The translations under genes and the position numbers were made by a program. A stretch of 58,181 nucleotides of DNA, from assembly GCA_030038255.1 (NCBI GenBank), contig JASHPH010000126.1, positions 1 through 58,181 of the forward strand, written 5' to 3'. The notes beneath the pieces were generated by a model, which saw nothing but the letters and a program-made list of their open reading frames with translations, made no database searches and was not told the origin of the DNA. Of the stretch, positions 46,446 through 56,383 are shown one piece after another. Each line of letters starts with the position of its first letter. The first letter of the stretch is position 1. Source of the stretch: Candidatus Sulfotelmatobacter sp. (GTDB lineage Bacteria; Acidobacteriota; Terriglobia; Terriglobales; Acidobacteriaceae).

Positions 46446-47810
46446 ATGTCGATGTCGTGGGAAATGGATTACAAGAGAAGGCTGAAGACTGCCGACGAGG
46501 CGCTGCGCTGCGTGCAATCGGGAATGCGCGTCTACATCCAGCCGGGCTGTGCCGAGCCCGAGACGCTGGTCGAGGCGCTGATGCGGCGCGCGCCCGAGCT
46601 TTATGACGTGGAAATCGTGCACATGATGACCATGGGCTGCGCGCCTTACGTGGCGCCGGAGATGGCCGGCCACTTCCGGCATAACGCGATGTTCATCGGC
46701 GGCAATGTCCGCGACGCCATCAATGACGGCCGCGCTGACTACACTCCCATCTATCTGAGCGAGATCGAAGAGTTGTTTGAGAGCGGGGCCATGCCGATCG
46801 ATGTGGCCCTGATCGAAGTTTCACCTCCCGACTCGCACGGCTTCTGCAGTTTTGGCGTGGGCGTGGATACGACCCTGACGGCCGCGCAGTGCGCGAAGTA
46901 CGTCGTTGCCCAGGTCAACGACAACATGCCGCGGACCTATGGCGACAGCTTCATTCACGTCAACGACATTGAGGCGTTTGTCGAGTCTTCACGGGCGCTG
47001 TGCGCCATGAAAGAGTCGATCGTCACCGACCTGCAAATTACCATCGCCCGCAATGTGGCCAGCCTGATTGACGATGGCGCCGTCATCCAAACCGGAATTG
47101 GTGGCATCCCGAATGCTGTCCTCCACCTGCTCATGGACCGCAAGGATCTCGGCGTGCACAGCGAACTGGTTTCCGACCCTGTGATCCAACTGGTCGAAGC
47201 TGGCGTGATCACCGGCGCCAGAAAGAATTTCAATCCCCGCAAGATCATCGTGGGATTCGCCCTCGGCACCAAGCGCCTCTTCGATTTCGTGGACAACAAT
47301 CCCATTTTCGAGTTTCACCCCACGGCGTACACAAACAATCCGGTGCTGATCGCGCGCAATGACAACATGATTGCGATCAACTCCGCTCTGCAGGTCGATC
47401 TGACCGGTCAGGTTTGCTCCGACTCGATCGGCAACCAGTTCTACTCGGGCATTGGCGGGCAGGTGGACTTCCTGCGCGGTGCGTCGCATTCCAAAGGCGG
47501 CAAGCCGATCATCGCGATTTCTTCCACCGCCAAGCAGGGAACCATCTCGCGGATCGTACCCATGCTTGACCCTGGGGCGGGAGTCGTCACTTCGCGCGGC
47601 CTGGTGCGCTACGTTGTGACCGAATATGGAGTGGCCTATCTGCACGGCAAGTCCATCCGCGAGCGCGCCAAGGCGCTCATCGAAATCGCGCATCCCGACT
47701 ACCGCGCCGAGCTGTACGAGTACTGCGAAAAAACCAAGTGGTTGCAGCATTCCAAGCCGGAGCATTTGAAGGCACAAGCGGCTGCGACGAGGTCAGCCGA
47801 ATATGTCTAG
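46446..47810 (+). CDS. Acetyl-CoA hydrolase/4-hydroxybutyrate CoA-transferase family protein
   Basis: This 454-residue protein matches the Cat1/Cat2/ACH1 family: [17 protein letters not shown] at the start, [16 protein letters not shown]-like segments, [18 protein letters not shown] and the C-terminal [21 protein letters not shown]. These enzymes move CoA between short acids or hydrolyse acyl-CoA. Placed before ferredoxin and 2-oxoacid oxidoreductase genes, it likely recycles CoA from acyl-CoA products. Its stop overlaps the ferredoxin start by eight bases. Exact acyl substrate unknown. Confidence 0.9.
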   Translation: MSMSWEMDYKRRLKTADEALRCVQSGMRVYIQPGCAEPETLVEALMRRAPELYDVEIVHMMTMGCAPYVAPEMAGHFRHNAMFIGGNVRDAINDGRADYTPIYLSEIEELFESGAMPIDVALIEVSPPDSHGFCSFGVGVDTTLTAAQCAKYVVAQVNDNMPRTYGDSFIHVNDIEAFVESSRALCAMKESIVTDLQITIARNVASLIDDGAVIQTGIGGIPNAVLHLLMDRKDLGVHSELVSDPVIQLVEAGVITGARKNFNPRKIIVGFALGTKRLFDFVDNNPIFEFHPTAYTNNPVLIARNDNMIAINSALQVDLTGQVCSDSIGNQFYSGIGGQVDFLRGASHSKGGKPIIAISSTAKQGTISRIVPMLDPGAGVVTSRGLVRYVVTEYGVAYLHGKSIRERAKALIEIAHPDYRAELYEYCEKTKWLQHSKPEHLKAQAAATRSAEYV

Positions 47811-48102
47811 CCCATCCAAAGCGGAAGCGGCGCGCGGCAACGTCACGGTCAATGTGGAAGAGTGCAAAGGATGCGGGCTGTGTGTGGAGTCGTGCCCGCC
47901 GAAGTGCCTGGAACTGGCGCCGGAGCTGAGTGCCTACGGCGTGCACCCGGCGCGCTATACCGGGCACGACTGCACCGGATGCGGCATCTGTTTCTACTGC
48001 TGTCCGGAGCCGGGCGCGATCACGGTGTACCGGCGTATTGCCGCGTACAAGGCGGTCGCTCCGCAAGAAGTTCCAGGAGAGCAACATGCGGCAACTTTGT
48101 AA
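47803..48102 (+). CDS. 2[4Fe-4S] ferredoxin subunit of 2-oxoacid:ferredoxin oxidoreductase
   Basis: This 99-residue protein has two CxxCxxCxxxCP sites: [12 protein letters not shown] (C21, C24, C27, C31) and [12 protein letters not shown] (C57, C60, C63, C67). An insertion between the sites is typical of the delta subunit of KOR/VOR enzymes. It overlaps the CoA-transferase gene upstream and the alpha-subunit gene downstream (16 bases), strong evidence of a single translational unit. Confidence 0.92.
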   Translation: MSSPSKAEAARGNVTVNVEECKGCGLCVESCPPKCLELAPELSAYGVHPARYTGHDCTGCGICFYCCPEPGAITVYRRIAAYKAVAPQEVPGEQHAATL

Positions 48103-49138
48103 AGGCAACGTTGCGGTGATCAAGGGCGCGGTGCTGGCGGGTTGCCGAGCCTACTACGGATACCCCATAACGCCGGCGAGCGAAGTCGCAGAAGCAGCGG
48201 CCCTGTACCTTCCCGAGGTCGGCGGCACGTTTGTCCAGGCCGAAAGCGAAACCGCCGCGATCAACATGGTTTATGGGGCGGCGTCGGCAGGAGTGCGCGC
48301 GATGTCGGCGTCTTCCGGCCCGGGACTCAGCCTGATGCAGGAAGGCATCTCCTATCTTGCCGGCTCGGAGCTGCCCTGCGTCATTGTCGACATCATGCGC
48401 GGCGGGCCGGGTCTGGGCAACATCGCCCCCGAGCAGAGCGACTACTTTGCCATGGTCAAGGGTGGAGGCCACGGTAATTACCGCAACATCGTCGTTGCCC
48501 CAGCTTCGGTGCAGGAGATGGCCGACCTTACGATCCTTGCCTTCGAACTTGCTGACAAGTACCGCAACCCGGCCATCGTCCTCACCGACGGTTTCGTCGG
48601 GCAAATGATGGAGCCGCTCGATCTCGAATATCGCGAAATCGTCGCGCCGCCAAAGCCGTGGGCGGTGCAGGGAACTGCCGAGACGCGCAAGAACATGATC
48701 AGTTCGATCGTGCTCGAACCGGACGAACTGGAAGAGCACCAGCGCCGCATGGAAGCCAAATACATCCGCTGCCAGCAAACCGAACCGCGCTGCGAGGAAC
48801 ACCTCACCGAAGACGCGGAGTTGATTCTGGTGGGGTTCGGCATCGTTTCGCGCGTGCTGCGCTCGGCCGTCGACCAGGCGCGCAAGCAGGGAATCAAGGC
48901 AGGACTGTTCCGGCCGATCACGCTGTGGCCGTTCCCCTCGCGCGAGCTGGCCGCTTGCTCAGCGCGGGCGGAGAAGATTCTGGTCGTCGAACTGAGCAAC
49001 GGCCAGATGCTCGAAGACGTTCGTCTGGCATTCAATGGCAGCAAGCCCATCGAGTTCTACGGGCGGGTCGGGGGCAACGTGCCGACCGTCGAGGAACTGA
49101 TGGTGAAGATTGAGGAGCACAGTCCAGCCTCGGTGTAA
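48086..49138 (+). CDS. 2-oxoacid:ferredoxin oxidoreductase alpha subunit (VorB/KorA-like)
   Basis: This 350-residue protein opens [30 protein letters not shown], the alpha-subunit pyrimidine-binding start, and carries [19 protein letters not shown] and [18 protein letters not shown]-like motifs (here SSGPGLSLM). These are the OFOR core. The C-terminal Rossmann part ([14 protein letters not shown]) is typical. The start ATG 48086 has AGGAGAG upstream and overlaps the ferredoxin gene. Whether it prefers branched-chain acids, 2-oxoglutarate or pyruvate cannot be told by eye. Confidence 0.92.
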   Translation: MRQLCKGNVAVIKGAVLAGCRAYYGYPITPASEVAEAAALYLPEVGGTFVQAESETAAINMVYGAASAGVRAMSASSGPGLSLMQEGISYLAGSELPCVIVDIMRGGPGLGNIAPEQSDYFAMVKGGGHGNYRNIVVAPASVQEMADLTILAFELADKYRNPAIVLTDGFVGQMMEPLDLEYREIVAPPKPWAVQGTAETRKNMISSIVLEPDELEEHQRRMEAKYIRCQQTEPRCEEHLTEDAELILVGFGIVSRVLRSAVDQARKQGIKAGLFRPITLWPFPSRELAACSARAEKILVVELSNGQMLEDVRLAFNGSKPIEFYGRVGGNVPTVEELMVKIEEHSPASV

Positions 49139-49158
49139 TTGCCGGGCAGGAGCTAGCT

Positions 49159-50676
49159 ATGGCTACGCAAGACGCAATCCACGTCGTCGAACCGGCGGAG
49201 GAGCTCAAGGTGGCGATCGACAACTATGAAGTCGTTCATGAGAAGTCGAAGCTGTTCTATCCGGAATACGACCGCAAGGCCGATCTCAAACACCAGACCC
49301 ATTACTGCCCCGGCTGCGGCCACGGCGTGGTCCACAAGCTGATCGCCGAAGCACTCGAAGACCTGGGCGTACAGGATCAGACGATTCTGGTCAGCCCGGT
49401 GGGTTGCTCGGTCTTCGCCTATTACTATTTCGACGTCGGTAATGTGCAGGTTGCGCATGGACGCGCTCCGGCGGCGGCGACCGGGCTGAAGCGCGCATGC
49501 CCGGACAAGATGGTCATTGCGTATCAGGGAGACGGAGATCTGGCTGCGATCGGAACGGCGGAAATCGTGCACGCGGCCAATCGCGGAGAAAAGATCACGG
49601 TTTTCTTCGTCAACAATGCGATCTACGGCATGACCGGCGGGCAGATGGCGCCCACTACGCTCGTGGGGCAGCGCAGCACGACTTCCCCGTGGGGCCGGCG
49701 TCCAATTAACGAAGGTTTTCCGCTGCATGTGTGCGAACTGCTTTCCTCGCTCGAGGCCCCGGTCTACATCGAGCGTGTTGCGCTCTCGGACAACAAGAAC
49801 ATCATGAAAGCGCGGCGGGCCATCCGCAAGGCGCTCGAGCTGCAAAAGAATGGCGCCGGCTTTACGTTCGTCGAGATTCTTTCTCCCTGCCCGACGATCT
49901 GGGGCAAGGATCCGGTGGAAGCGCGAAAGTGGGTCGGCGAGAAGATGATTCCGGCGTTCCCACTGAACGTCTACCGCGATCGCAAGGTGGAGATTCCCAA
50001 CAACAACGTCCCGCCGCACAAGACTGTGGAGGAAATTGTCACTGGTGAACGCAAGGCCGCGGCCGAGGGCATGGTGCCGGGACGCCAGCACCACTTCCGC
50101 GAAATGGGCATCAAGATCGCCGGTTTCGGCGGGCAGGGCGTGCTGCTGCTGGGCCAGCTTCTCGCCGAGATGGGAATGCGCGAAGGTCTGGAAGTGAGCT
50201 GGCTGCCGTCTTACGGCCCGGAGATGCGTTCCGGTAGCGCCCACTGCCACATCTGCCTGTCGAAAGAGCGCATCGGATCACCGCTTCTGTCGCGCCCGGA
50301 CGTTCTGATCGCCATGAACGAAATCTCGTTGCGCAAGTTCGCCTCGGAGGTCGCGCCCGGCGGCACCATCCTGTACGGACTCTCACATCTCCCCGATGAC
50401 CTGGAAATCCCGCAGGCCCAGGTCCTGTGCATCCCGGCCGCCGAAATTGCGGACAAGCTCGGCTCGGCTAAAGTGGCCAACGTGGTGATGATGGGCGCTT
50501 TGCTCGAAGAGACCGAATGCTTGTCGTCGGCAACAGCCATGAAAGTCCTGGAGGCGAAGGTCAAGAATCCGGCCTTGCTTGAACTTGACCGCAAGGCTCT
50601 CGACGCCGGTCGCGTCTACATCGACCACACGGTGGCCGTCGGCGCGGTCACGCAGGCCGACGGCTTTGCGCAGTAG
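49159..50676 (+). CDS. 2-oxoacid:ferredoxin oxidoreductase beta-gamma fusion subunit
   Basis: This 505-residue protein has a TPP-binding beta part, about residues 1-305, with HYCPGCGHG (C50, C53), GDGDLAAIGTAEIVHAANRG and TVFFVNNAIYGMTGGQ. The gamma part, from about 316, has GIKIAGFGGQGVLLLGQLLAE and SYGPEMRSGSAHCHI. Beta and gamma are usually separate chains; here they are fused. With the alpha subunit and ferredoxin upstream it forms the whole enzyme, turning 2-oxoacid plus CoA into acyl-CoA, CO2 and reduced ferredoxin. Confidence 0.93.
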   Translation: MATQDAIHVVEPAEELKVAIDNYEVVHEKSKLFYPEYDRKADLKHQTHYCPGCGHGVVHKLIAEALEDLGVQDQTILVSPVGCSVFAYYYFDVGNVQVAHGRAPAAATGLKRACPDKMVIAYQGDGDLAAIGTAEIVHAANRGEKITVFFVNNAIYGMTGGQMAPTTLVGQRSTTSPWGRRPINEGFPLHVCELLSSLEAPVYIERVALSDNKNIMKARRAIRKALELQKNGAGFTFVEILSPCPTIWGKDPVEARKWVGEKMIPAFPLNVYRDRKVEIPNNNVPPHKTVEEIVTGERKAAAEGMVPGRQHHFREMGIKIAGFGGQGVLLLGQLLAEMGMREGLEVSWLPSYGPEMRSGSAHCHICLSKERIGSPLLSRPDVLIAMNEISLRKFASEVAPGGTILYGLSHLPDDLEIPQAQVLCIPAAEIADKLGSAKVANVVMMGALLEETECLSSATAMKVLEAKVKNPALLELDRKALDAGRVYIDHTVAVGAVTQADGFAQ

Positions 50677-50717
50677 TGCGCGAGCGGAATTCCAAGTCAG
50701 CTTCGCGGACAGTCGGT

Positions 50718-51101
50718 ATGACTGCATTCTCAAGAACGACCCTGTTCTGGACGCCGCGCGTGCTGGCAATGGCTTACATCGTTTTTCTGAGCCTGTTTGC
50801 CCTGGATGTTTTCAGCGAAGGTTACGGTTTCTGGAAAGCCATCGCGGCCCTTGCCATCCATCTCATCCCGGCGTTCGTTCTCATCGTAGGGCTGATTCTG
50901 GCATGGCGGTGGGAGTGGATTGGCGCGGTGCTCTTTGCCGGCGCGGGTGGCTTGTACATAGCCATGGTTCTGCGGCTGCGCATGCCCGCGGCAGCGAAGC
51001 TGAACTGGATTCTGACCATCGCAGGTCCGGCATTCCTGGTCTCTGCAATGTTCCTGGCGAACTGGTGGAAACGCGGCGAGATGCACGTCGGACAACCATG
51101 A
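50718..51101 (+). CDS. Four-helix membrane protein of unknown function
   Basis: This protein of about 127 residues has four hydrophobic segments (including VLAMAYIVFLSLFALDVF, LIPAFVLIVGLILAWRW and WILTIAGPAFLVSAMFLANW). A short frame extension upstream to 50676 exists but lacks support. The family resembles small DUF membrane proteins seen widely in soil bacteria. It lies within the long plus-strand run after the oxidoreductase genes, 41 bases from the beta-gamma gene. Function unknown. Confidence 0.72.
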   Translation: MTAFSRTTLFWTPRVLAMAYIVFLSLFALDVFSEGYGFWKAIAALAIHLIPAFVLIVGLILAWRWEWIGAVLFAGAGGLYIAMVLRLRMPAAAKLNWILTIAGPAFLVSAMFLANWWKRGEMHVGQP

Positions 51102-51171
51102 CCGGCCGCCTTCATAACCTCCCGTTGTTCCGATTGACGCCGCGCCGCACCTGACACAAGCTGCCTTGCCT

Positions 51172-51399
51172 ATGAAGAAAGAAAATCTCGATCACCTGCG
51201 TTTTGTCTACAAGAAGGCCGTCGAGGAGTGGGTAGACGCCATTCGGGCAGAAGAGGCTCTGGCTACGGAAGACCACTCAATGACCGCGTGGGAACGCTGG
51301 GACGACGCCCACTTTTGCGAGCACGACGCCCATCTCAAGGCTACCGCAGCGCGCGACGCCTACAAGGACGCGCTGCGAAGCGTGAACTACGGGATCTAG
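51172..51399 (+). CDS. Small acidic helical protein of unknown function
   Basis: This 75-residue protein is MKKENLDHLRFVYKKAVEEW followed by an Asp/Glu-rich helical region ending VNYGI. No cysteines, signal or membrane segment. The start is the ATG at 51172 (a TTG two codons earlier is also in frame). The ribosome site is poor. It may be a conserved small helical protein. Function unknown. Confidence 0.55.
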   Translation: MKKENLDHLRFVYKKAVEEWVDAIRAEEALATEDHSMTAWERWDDAHFCEHDAHLKATAARDAYKDALRSVNYGI

Positions 51400-51578
51400 C
51401 CGGTATCTTAGAAACTCCCCTTTCGCGAGTGGAATCGCGCCTACATCCCCTTCTATCTTGCTGGAAACAAGCTTTCGCCGGCGTTCTCGTGACCTCAATC
51501 ACAAGACCCGGTGACACCGGCCATACCGAAGGAAGACCGAAAATGTCATCCTCACGCTGGGGTAGTGGGAGGTGTCTT

Positions 51579-52538
51579 ATGGCACCGGTGGAAGCAGAAA
51601 AAGTCACGCGTGGCGGGCAGCGGCCGACCGGTTTTACGGTCCGGAATGTCCTGTTTGCCACCGATTTTTCGCCAATTTCCGAAGCAGCCTTGCCTTATGC
51701 GACGGCGATCTGCCGGCGCTTCGGCAGCACCTTGCATGCCGCGCACATTCTGTCCGATACCACCCTGCTGATGGCGACCGGAGGCGTCGACTACGTCAGT
51801 ATGGGTACGATTTTCGACTCCGCCCAGGCCGAGGCGAGGGAAAAGCTCGAACAGATGTCGGCGCGATGTGAGGGGATTCCCCACCGCAACCACATTGGTC
51901 ATGGCCCGGTATGGTCCTGCCTGGAGAGCGTCATTGAGCAAGACCGGATTGATCTGATTGTGGTGGGCACGCACGGTCGCACCGGTCTGGGCCGGCTGCT
52001 CTTGGGGTCCGTGGCGGAGAGTATCCTGCGCCGTGCACCTTGCCCGGTGCTGACTGTGGGCCCGAAGGTCTACGGTCGTGCCAAGCTGCCCATGATTCCT
52101 GCCGACCGGCGAGACCTGGCTCCGCCCGAGCTGGAGCTGCAACAGATCGTGTTTGCCACGAATTTCGAGCACAACGCCGCCGTCATTGCGAAAGCCGTTG
52201 TCTCCTTGGCCGAGTCGTTCGAGTCTCGGCTGACACTGTTGCACGTGATCGAGGACTACACGCAGCTGGGCGGCCGTCCGGCGCCGATCGAGGAGGCCGT
52301 CGGACGTCTGCAGGATCTGGTTCCAAAGGAAGCTGCACTGCAATACGCGCCCGAGACGGTGGTCGAATTTGGCCGCGCGGCTGAGCAGATCCTGAGAATG
52401 GCATCGCAGCGCGAAGCGGACCTGATCGTGCTCGGCGCCCGCCCGGCGGCTGAGGTTGGCACCACGCACCTGCCGTGGTCGACCGCGCATCACGTGATTG
52501 CCGGCGCGCCGTGCCCGGTGCTCACGTTGCGCAGCTGA
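51579..52538 (+). CDS. Tandem universal stress protein (two UspA domains)
   Basis: This 319-residue protein has a first Usp domain at about 20-155 (VRNVLFATDFSPISEAALPY; DLIVVGTHGRTGLGRLLLGSVAESILRRAPCPVL) and a second at about 170-318 (LQQIVFATNFEHNAAVIAKA; ADLIVLGARPAAEVGTTHL). The first has the ATP-binding GxHGRxGLxRxxxGSVAExxL form; the second does not. GGGAGGTG precedes the ATG closely. Universal stress proteins act under starvation or low oxygen, which fits the fermentation and hydrogenase-maturation genes around it. Confidence 0.92.
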   Translation: MAPVEAEKVTRGGQRPTGFTVRNVLFATDFSPISEAALPYATAICRRFGSTLHAAHILSDTTLLMATGGVDYVSMGTIFDSAQAEAREKLEQMSARCEGIPHRNHIGHGPVWSCLESVIEQDRIDLIVVGTHGRTGLGRLLLGSVAESILRRAPCPVLTVGPKVYGRAKLPMIPADRRDLAPPELELQQIVFATNFEHNAAVIAKAVVSLAESFESRLTLLHVIEDYTQLGGRPAPIEEAVGRLQDLVPKEAALQYAPETVVEFGRAAEQILRMASQREADLIVLGARPAAEVGTTHLPWSTAHHVIAGAPCPVLTLRS

Positions 52539-52663
52539 TGGGCAGCGAGAGCAAATCTGACCAATCCGCAGAGTGGCCCGAGGCGAGATGTGCACTCGTA
52601 CGGCCCCGGCAGGTGGAATCTGCACTCCCCTAGGTCTTACAATCACGACTGTCGTCTGGGGTT

Positions 52664-54892
52664 ATGACCGTTGCGGCAAAATCTGCGACGAAACGCCTGC
52701 GCATCACACTGCGCGGAGCAGTGCAGGGAGTCGGATTCCGTCCGTTTGTTTACCGCCTGGCGACGGAGATGTCACTGGCCGGCTGGGTGCTGAATTCTTC
52801 TTCGGGGCTTGTGGTTGAAGTCGAGGGTCCGGCCGATCAGCTGCGGCTCTTTGAGCAGCGGCTCGAGAGGGAACGCCCGCAAGCCTCGGTGGTGACGGTG
52901 CGCGAATCGTCGTGGATTGCTCCCGAGGGCGCAGACCGGTTCGAGATTCTTGCTAGCGACTCGGACGAAGGCAAATCGGTCAACGTTCTTCCCGACCTGG
53001 CGACTTGCAGTCAATGTCGCGAAGAGTTGTTTGATCCCGAGAATCACCGCTTTGAATATCCCTTCACCAATTGCACCAACTGCGGCCCGCGTTACACGAT
53101 CGTCGTGGACATTCCGTACGACCGGCCGAACACCACGATGCGCGATTTCGTGCTGTGCCCCGACTGCCGCGCCGAATACGAAAATGCTTCGAATCGCCGC
53201 TTTCACGCCCAGCCCAATGCATGTCCCGTGTGCGGGCCAAAACTCGATGGTGCGATCGAAGATGTGGCGGAGGCCCTGCTGCAGGGTGAAATTGTCGCGC
53301 TGAAAGGCATTGGAGGCTTTCAGCTTCTGGTCGATGCGCGCAACGCCGCGGCGGTGGGGCGGTTGCGGCAACGCAAGCATCGCGAAGAAAAGCCGTTCGC
53401 GCTCATGATGGCGTCGCTGGAAATGGCACGCGAGTACTGTGAAATCTCGCCCGCCGAAGTGCAGCTGCTGGAATCGCAGGCGGCGCCGATCGTACTCCTT
53501 AAACCAAAAAGCGCTACGGACATTGCCTGGAATGTGGCGCATTGCTCGCCGTATCTCGGCGTAATGCTGCCGTACTCGCCGCTGCATCATTTGCTGATGC
53601 AGGAGTGCCGCTTCCCGCTGGTCGCAACCAGCGGAAACCGCAGCGATGAGCCGATCTGCATCGCGAACGAAGAAGCGGCGGCACGCCTCAAAGACATCGC
53701 CGATCATTTCTTGATGCACAACCGGCCGATCATGCGCGCTTGCGACGACTCGGTGGTGCGGCTGACGCGCGGGCGAGCTGGGATTCTGCGCCGTGCCCGC
53801 GGCTACGCGCCGCTTGGAATCCGCGTCGCTCACGCGGTGCCGCCCGTGCTCGCGGTCGGTGGACATCTGAAAAACACCGTCGCGATCGGCGTTGGCCAGG
53901 ACGTTTTCCTCAGCCAGCACATCGGCGATCTCGACACGCTGGAAGCCCGCGGCGCGTTTGAAAAAGCGATTGCCGATCTCTGCCGGCTCTACAGCTTCAA
54001 GCCGGAGTTGATTGCATGCGACCTGCACCCCGACTACGCGTCCACGCAGTGGGCGGAGCGGGCGGGCCTGCCGCTGCATCGAGTGCAGCACCATCAGGCG
54101 CACGTGGCCGCCTGCGCAGCGGAAAACAACGTTGAGGGCGAGTATCTCGGAGTCTCGTGGGACGGCACCGGTTACGGCCTCGATGGCGCGATCTGGGGCG
54201 GCGAGTTTTTCCACGTATCGCCGAATGACGCAGGCCATCGCTTCGAGCGCATCGCGCACCTGCGGCCGTTTGGCCTGCCCGGCGGCGATGCGGCCGTGCG
54301 CGAAGGCTGGCGATCGGCGGCGAGCTTGCTGTTCGAGGTCTTTGGTGCCGAGTCGCCCCACTCTGACGGAATCGCACAACCTGCGGGGAAACCCCGATTG
54401 GAAGACTCGCGAGTGCGCTATATGCTCCAGAACCGGATTAATGTTGTTCCGACAACCAGCGTGGGCCGCCTATTTGACGCCGTGGCCAGCATTGCTGGAG
54501 TGGCTCGGCAGAACCGCTTCGAGGGCCAGGCCGCCATGCTGCTCGAAAATGAAATTGGCGCGTTGCGCACCGAACAGGCGTATCCTTTACCAAGTGGGGA
54601 TTGGGGTCCCCTGATTCAGGCGGTAGTGGCGGACAAGCGTGCCGGAATTGCCGTGCCCGAGATCGCCGCGCGGTTTCATAATGCGCTGGTGAAGTGGATC
54701 CTGGAAGTCGCGGCGAGCACCGGGACGAAGCACGTCGTTTTAAGCGGCGGCGTCTTTCAGAACCGGTATTTGACGGAACGGGCATCAGCGGCGCTCGAAT
54801 GCCGCGGCTTTGTGGTCTATACCCATCAGCGCGTTCCGCCCAACGACGGCGGCATCGCGCTGGGACAGACCGTGATGAATCGTCAGACGTAG
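52664..54892 (+). CDS. hypF: Hydrogenase maturation carbamoyltransferase HypF
   Basis: This 742-residue protein makes carbamoyl-AMP from carbamoyl phosphate and passes it to HypE to form the CN ligands of [NiFe] hydrogenase. Domains: acylphosphatase (GAVQGVGFRPFVYRLA, about 18-95), two zinc fingers (CSQCREEL ... CTNCGP; CPDCRAEY ... CPVCGP, about 115-195), YrdC-like (LKGIGGFQLLVDARN, about 200-380) and Kae1-like (LAVGGHLKNTVAIGVGQ; HHQAHVAAC; SWDGTGYGLDGAIWGGEF). It starts the hypF-C-D-E set. No hydrogenase structural gene is in this window. Confidence 0.96.
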   Translation: MTVAAKSATKRLRITLRGAVQGVGFRPFVYRLATEMSLAGWVLNSSSGLVVEVEGPADQLRLFEQRLERERPQASVVTVRESSWIAPEGADRFEILASDSDEGKSVNVLPDLATCSQCREELFDPENHRFEYPFTNCTNCGPRYTIVVDIPYDRPNTTMRDFVLCPDCRAEYENASNRRFHAQPNACPVCGPKLDGAIEDVAEALLQGEIVALKGIGGFQLLVDARNAAAVGRLRQRKHREEKPFALMMASLEMAREYCEISPAEVQLLESQAAPIVLLKPKSATDIAWNVAHCSPYLGVMLPYSPLHHLLMQECRFPLVATSGNRSDEPICIANEEAAARLKDIADHFLMHNRPIMRACDDSVVRLTRGRAGILRRARGYAPLGIRVAHAVPPVLAVGGHLKNTVAIGVGQDVFLSQHIGDLDTLEARGAFEKAIADLCRLYSFKPELIACDLHPDYASTQWAERAGLPLHRVQHHQAHVAACAAENNVEGEYLGVSWDGTGYGLDGAIWGGEFFHVSPNDAGHRFERIAHLRPFGLPGGDAAVREGWRSAASLLFEVFGAESPHSDGIAQPAGKPRLEDSRVRYMLQNRINVVPTTSVGRLFDAVASIAGVARQNRFEGQAAMLLENEIGALRTEQAYPLPSGDWGPLIQAVVADKRAGIAVPEIAARFHNALVKWILEVAASTGTKHVVLSGGVFQNRYLTERASAALECRGFVVYTHQRVPPNDGGIALGQTVMNRQT

Positions 54893-54925
54893 GCGTTTCC
54901 ACCGCGAGGGCGAGCACGAATGGGA

Positions 54926-54945
54926 AGGTACGACTCTAGTCGTAC
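54926..54945. repeat. Perfect palindrome GGTACGACT/AGTCGTACC
   Basis: A 9-bp perfect stem with two-base spacer lies between hypF and hypC. With the nearby GCGGC-TTTA-GCCGC hairpin it looks like a short dispersed repeat pair. Confidence 0.6.
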
Positions 54946-54969
54946 CGCACAGACTGCTTAAACAAATGG

Positions 54970-54983
54970 GCGGCTTTAGCCGC
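54970..54983. repeat. GCGGC-TTTA-GCCGC hairpin
   Basis: A 5-bp stem with a TTTA loop, 24 bases before the hypC ATG. It is related in style to REP-like sequences of this genome; attenuation of hypC translation cannot be excluded. Confidence 0.45.
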
Positions 54984-55008
54984 TGAGGGTCGTGTTGGAG
55001 GTTGTCTC

Positions 55009-55269
55009 ATGTGTCTTGCCGTTCCAGGCCGTGTGGTTGAAATCGTCGACGGAGGCGACATCGCGTTCCGCGTCGGCAAGGTAGACTTCGGCGGCATCCG
55101 CAAAGAAGTCAATCTTGCCTACACGCCCGAAGCGGAGGTCGGGAAGTATGTTCTCGTCCACGTCGGATTCGCCATCAGCGTGATCGACGAAGCCGAAGCA
55201 AAGCGCGTCTTCCAGTACCTCGAAGAGCTCGGCGCATTGAAAGAGGAACTCGGTGAAATTCCTCAGTGA
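55009..55269 (+). CDS. hypC: Hydrogenase maturation chaperone HypC
   Basis: This 86-residue protein begins MCLAVPGRV with the conserved Cys2 that binds the Fe(CN)2CO group and delivers it to the large subunit with HypD. GGAGG precedes the ATG by about eight bases. The length is normal. Its end overlaps the hypD start by 17 bases, so the two are translationally coupled. Confidence 0.96.
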   Translation: MCLAVPGRVVEIVDGGDIAFRVGKVDFGGIRKEVNLAYTPEAEVGKYVLVHVGFAISVIDEAEAKRVFQYLEELGALKEELGEIPQ

Positions 55270-56383
55270 GTATCGCGACCAGAAAGCCGCCGAACAACTT
55301 GCCGGGGCGATCCGGAAGAAAGTCACGCGCCCGTGGACCATCATGGAAATCTGCGGCGGGCAGACCCACACCATCGTAAAAAGCGGGCTGGAAGACCTGC
55401 TGCCGCGCGAGATCACGCTCGTGCACGGCCCCGGCTGCCCGGTATGCGTGACGCCAATTGAGCTGATCGACAAGGCCGTCGCAATCGCCCAGCGGCCGGA
55501 AGTGATCTTCTGTTCGTTCGGCGACATGCTGCGCGTGCCCGGATCGTCGAAGAGTTTGTTCGACGTGAAGGCCGAGGGCGGAGACGTGCGTATCGTCTAT
55601 TCGCCGCTCGACGCGCTGAAGCTGGCGAAGGCGAATCCTGCGCGGCAAGTTGTGTTCTTCGCCGTAGGCTTCGAGACGACTGCGCCCGCCAACGCCATGT
55701 CGGTATGGCAGGCCGATCACGACGGCGTGGAGAACTTCTCCATTCTCGTGTCGCACGTGCTCGTTCCTCCCGCGATGGATGCTCTGCTCTCCTCCGACAG
55801 CTGCGTCGTGCAGGGATTTCTTGCCGCCGGCCACGTCTGCACGGTGATGGGATTCGAAGAATATGTACCGATCGCGGCAAAATATGAGGTTCCCATCGTC
55901 GTTACCGGGTTCGAGCCGCTGGATATTCTCGAAGGCATTCTGATGACCGTAAGCCAGCTGGAGGAAGGCCGCCACGAGGTGGAAAACCAGTACGCACGCG
56001 CCGTGCGGAGGGAGGGGAATCGCCCGGCGCAGAAGACGATTGCGGAAGTGTTCGAGATCGCTCCTCGGCAGTGGCGCGGCCTGGGCGAGATTCCGGCCAG
56101 CGGCTTCCAGTTACGCGGCCGCTTTCAGAAATACGACGCCAGCCGCCGCTTCCCATTTTCGGGCAAGCCGACGCAGGAGTCGCCCGAATGCATCGCCGGA
56201 TTAATTTTGCAAGGTCTGAAGAAGCCGCACGAGTGCCCGGCGTTCGCGGTAAAGTGCACGCCGGAGAACCCGCTGGGCGCTCCCATGGTATCGTCAGAGG
56301 GCGCATGCGCGGCCTACTACCACTATGGCAGACGCCAAAACCACCTCGTTCAACCTGAGCTGTCCAGTCCCGCGGGTCGCTGA
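55253..56383 (+). CDS. hypD: Hydrogenase maturation factor HypD
   Basis: This 376-residue protein holds the Fe(CN)2CO group with HypC. Conserved cysteines stand in [10 protein letters not shown] and [10 protein letters not shown], and the C-terminal CAAYYHYGR region is near the [4Fe-4S] site. The start is a GTG inside hypC, with AGAGGA just upstream. Its end overlaps hypE by 59 bases, unusually long for this operon type. Confidence 0.96.
   Translation: MKFLSEYRDQKAAEQLAGAIRKKVTRPWTIMEICGGQTHTIVKSGLEDLLPREITLVHGPGCPVCVTPIELIDKAVAIAQRPEVIFCSFGDMLRVPGSSKSLFDVKAEGGDVRIVYSPLDALKLAKANPARQVVFFAVGFETTAPANAMSVWQADHDGVENFSILVSHVLVPPAMDALLSSDSCVVQGFLAAGHVCTVMGFEEYVPIAAKYEVPIVVTGFEPLDILEGILMTVSQLEEGRHEVENQYARAVRREGNRPAQKTIAEVFEIAPRQWRGLGEIPASGFQLRGRFQKYDASRRFPFSGKPTQESPECIAGLILQGLKKPHECPAFAVKCTPENPLGAPMVSSEGACAAYYHYGRRQNHLVQPELSSPAGR

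Noticed and set aside
52772-54379. 535-codon minus-strand ORF opposite hypF
   Set aside because: hypF has clear domains and motifs over this whole span; the antisense frame has none.
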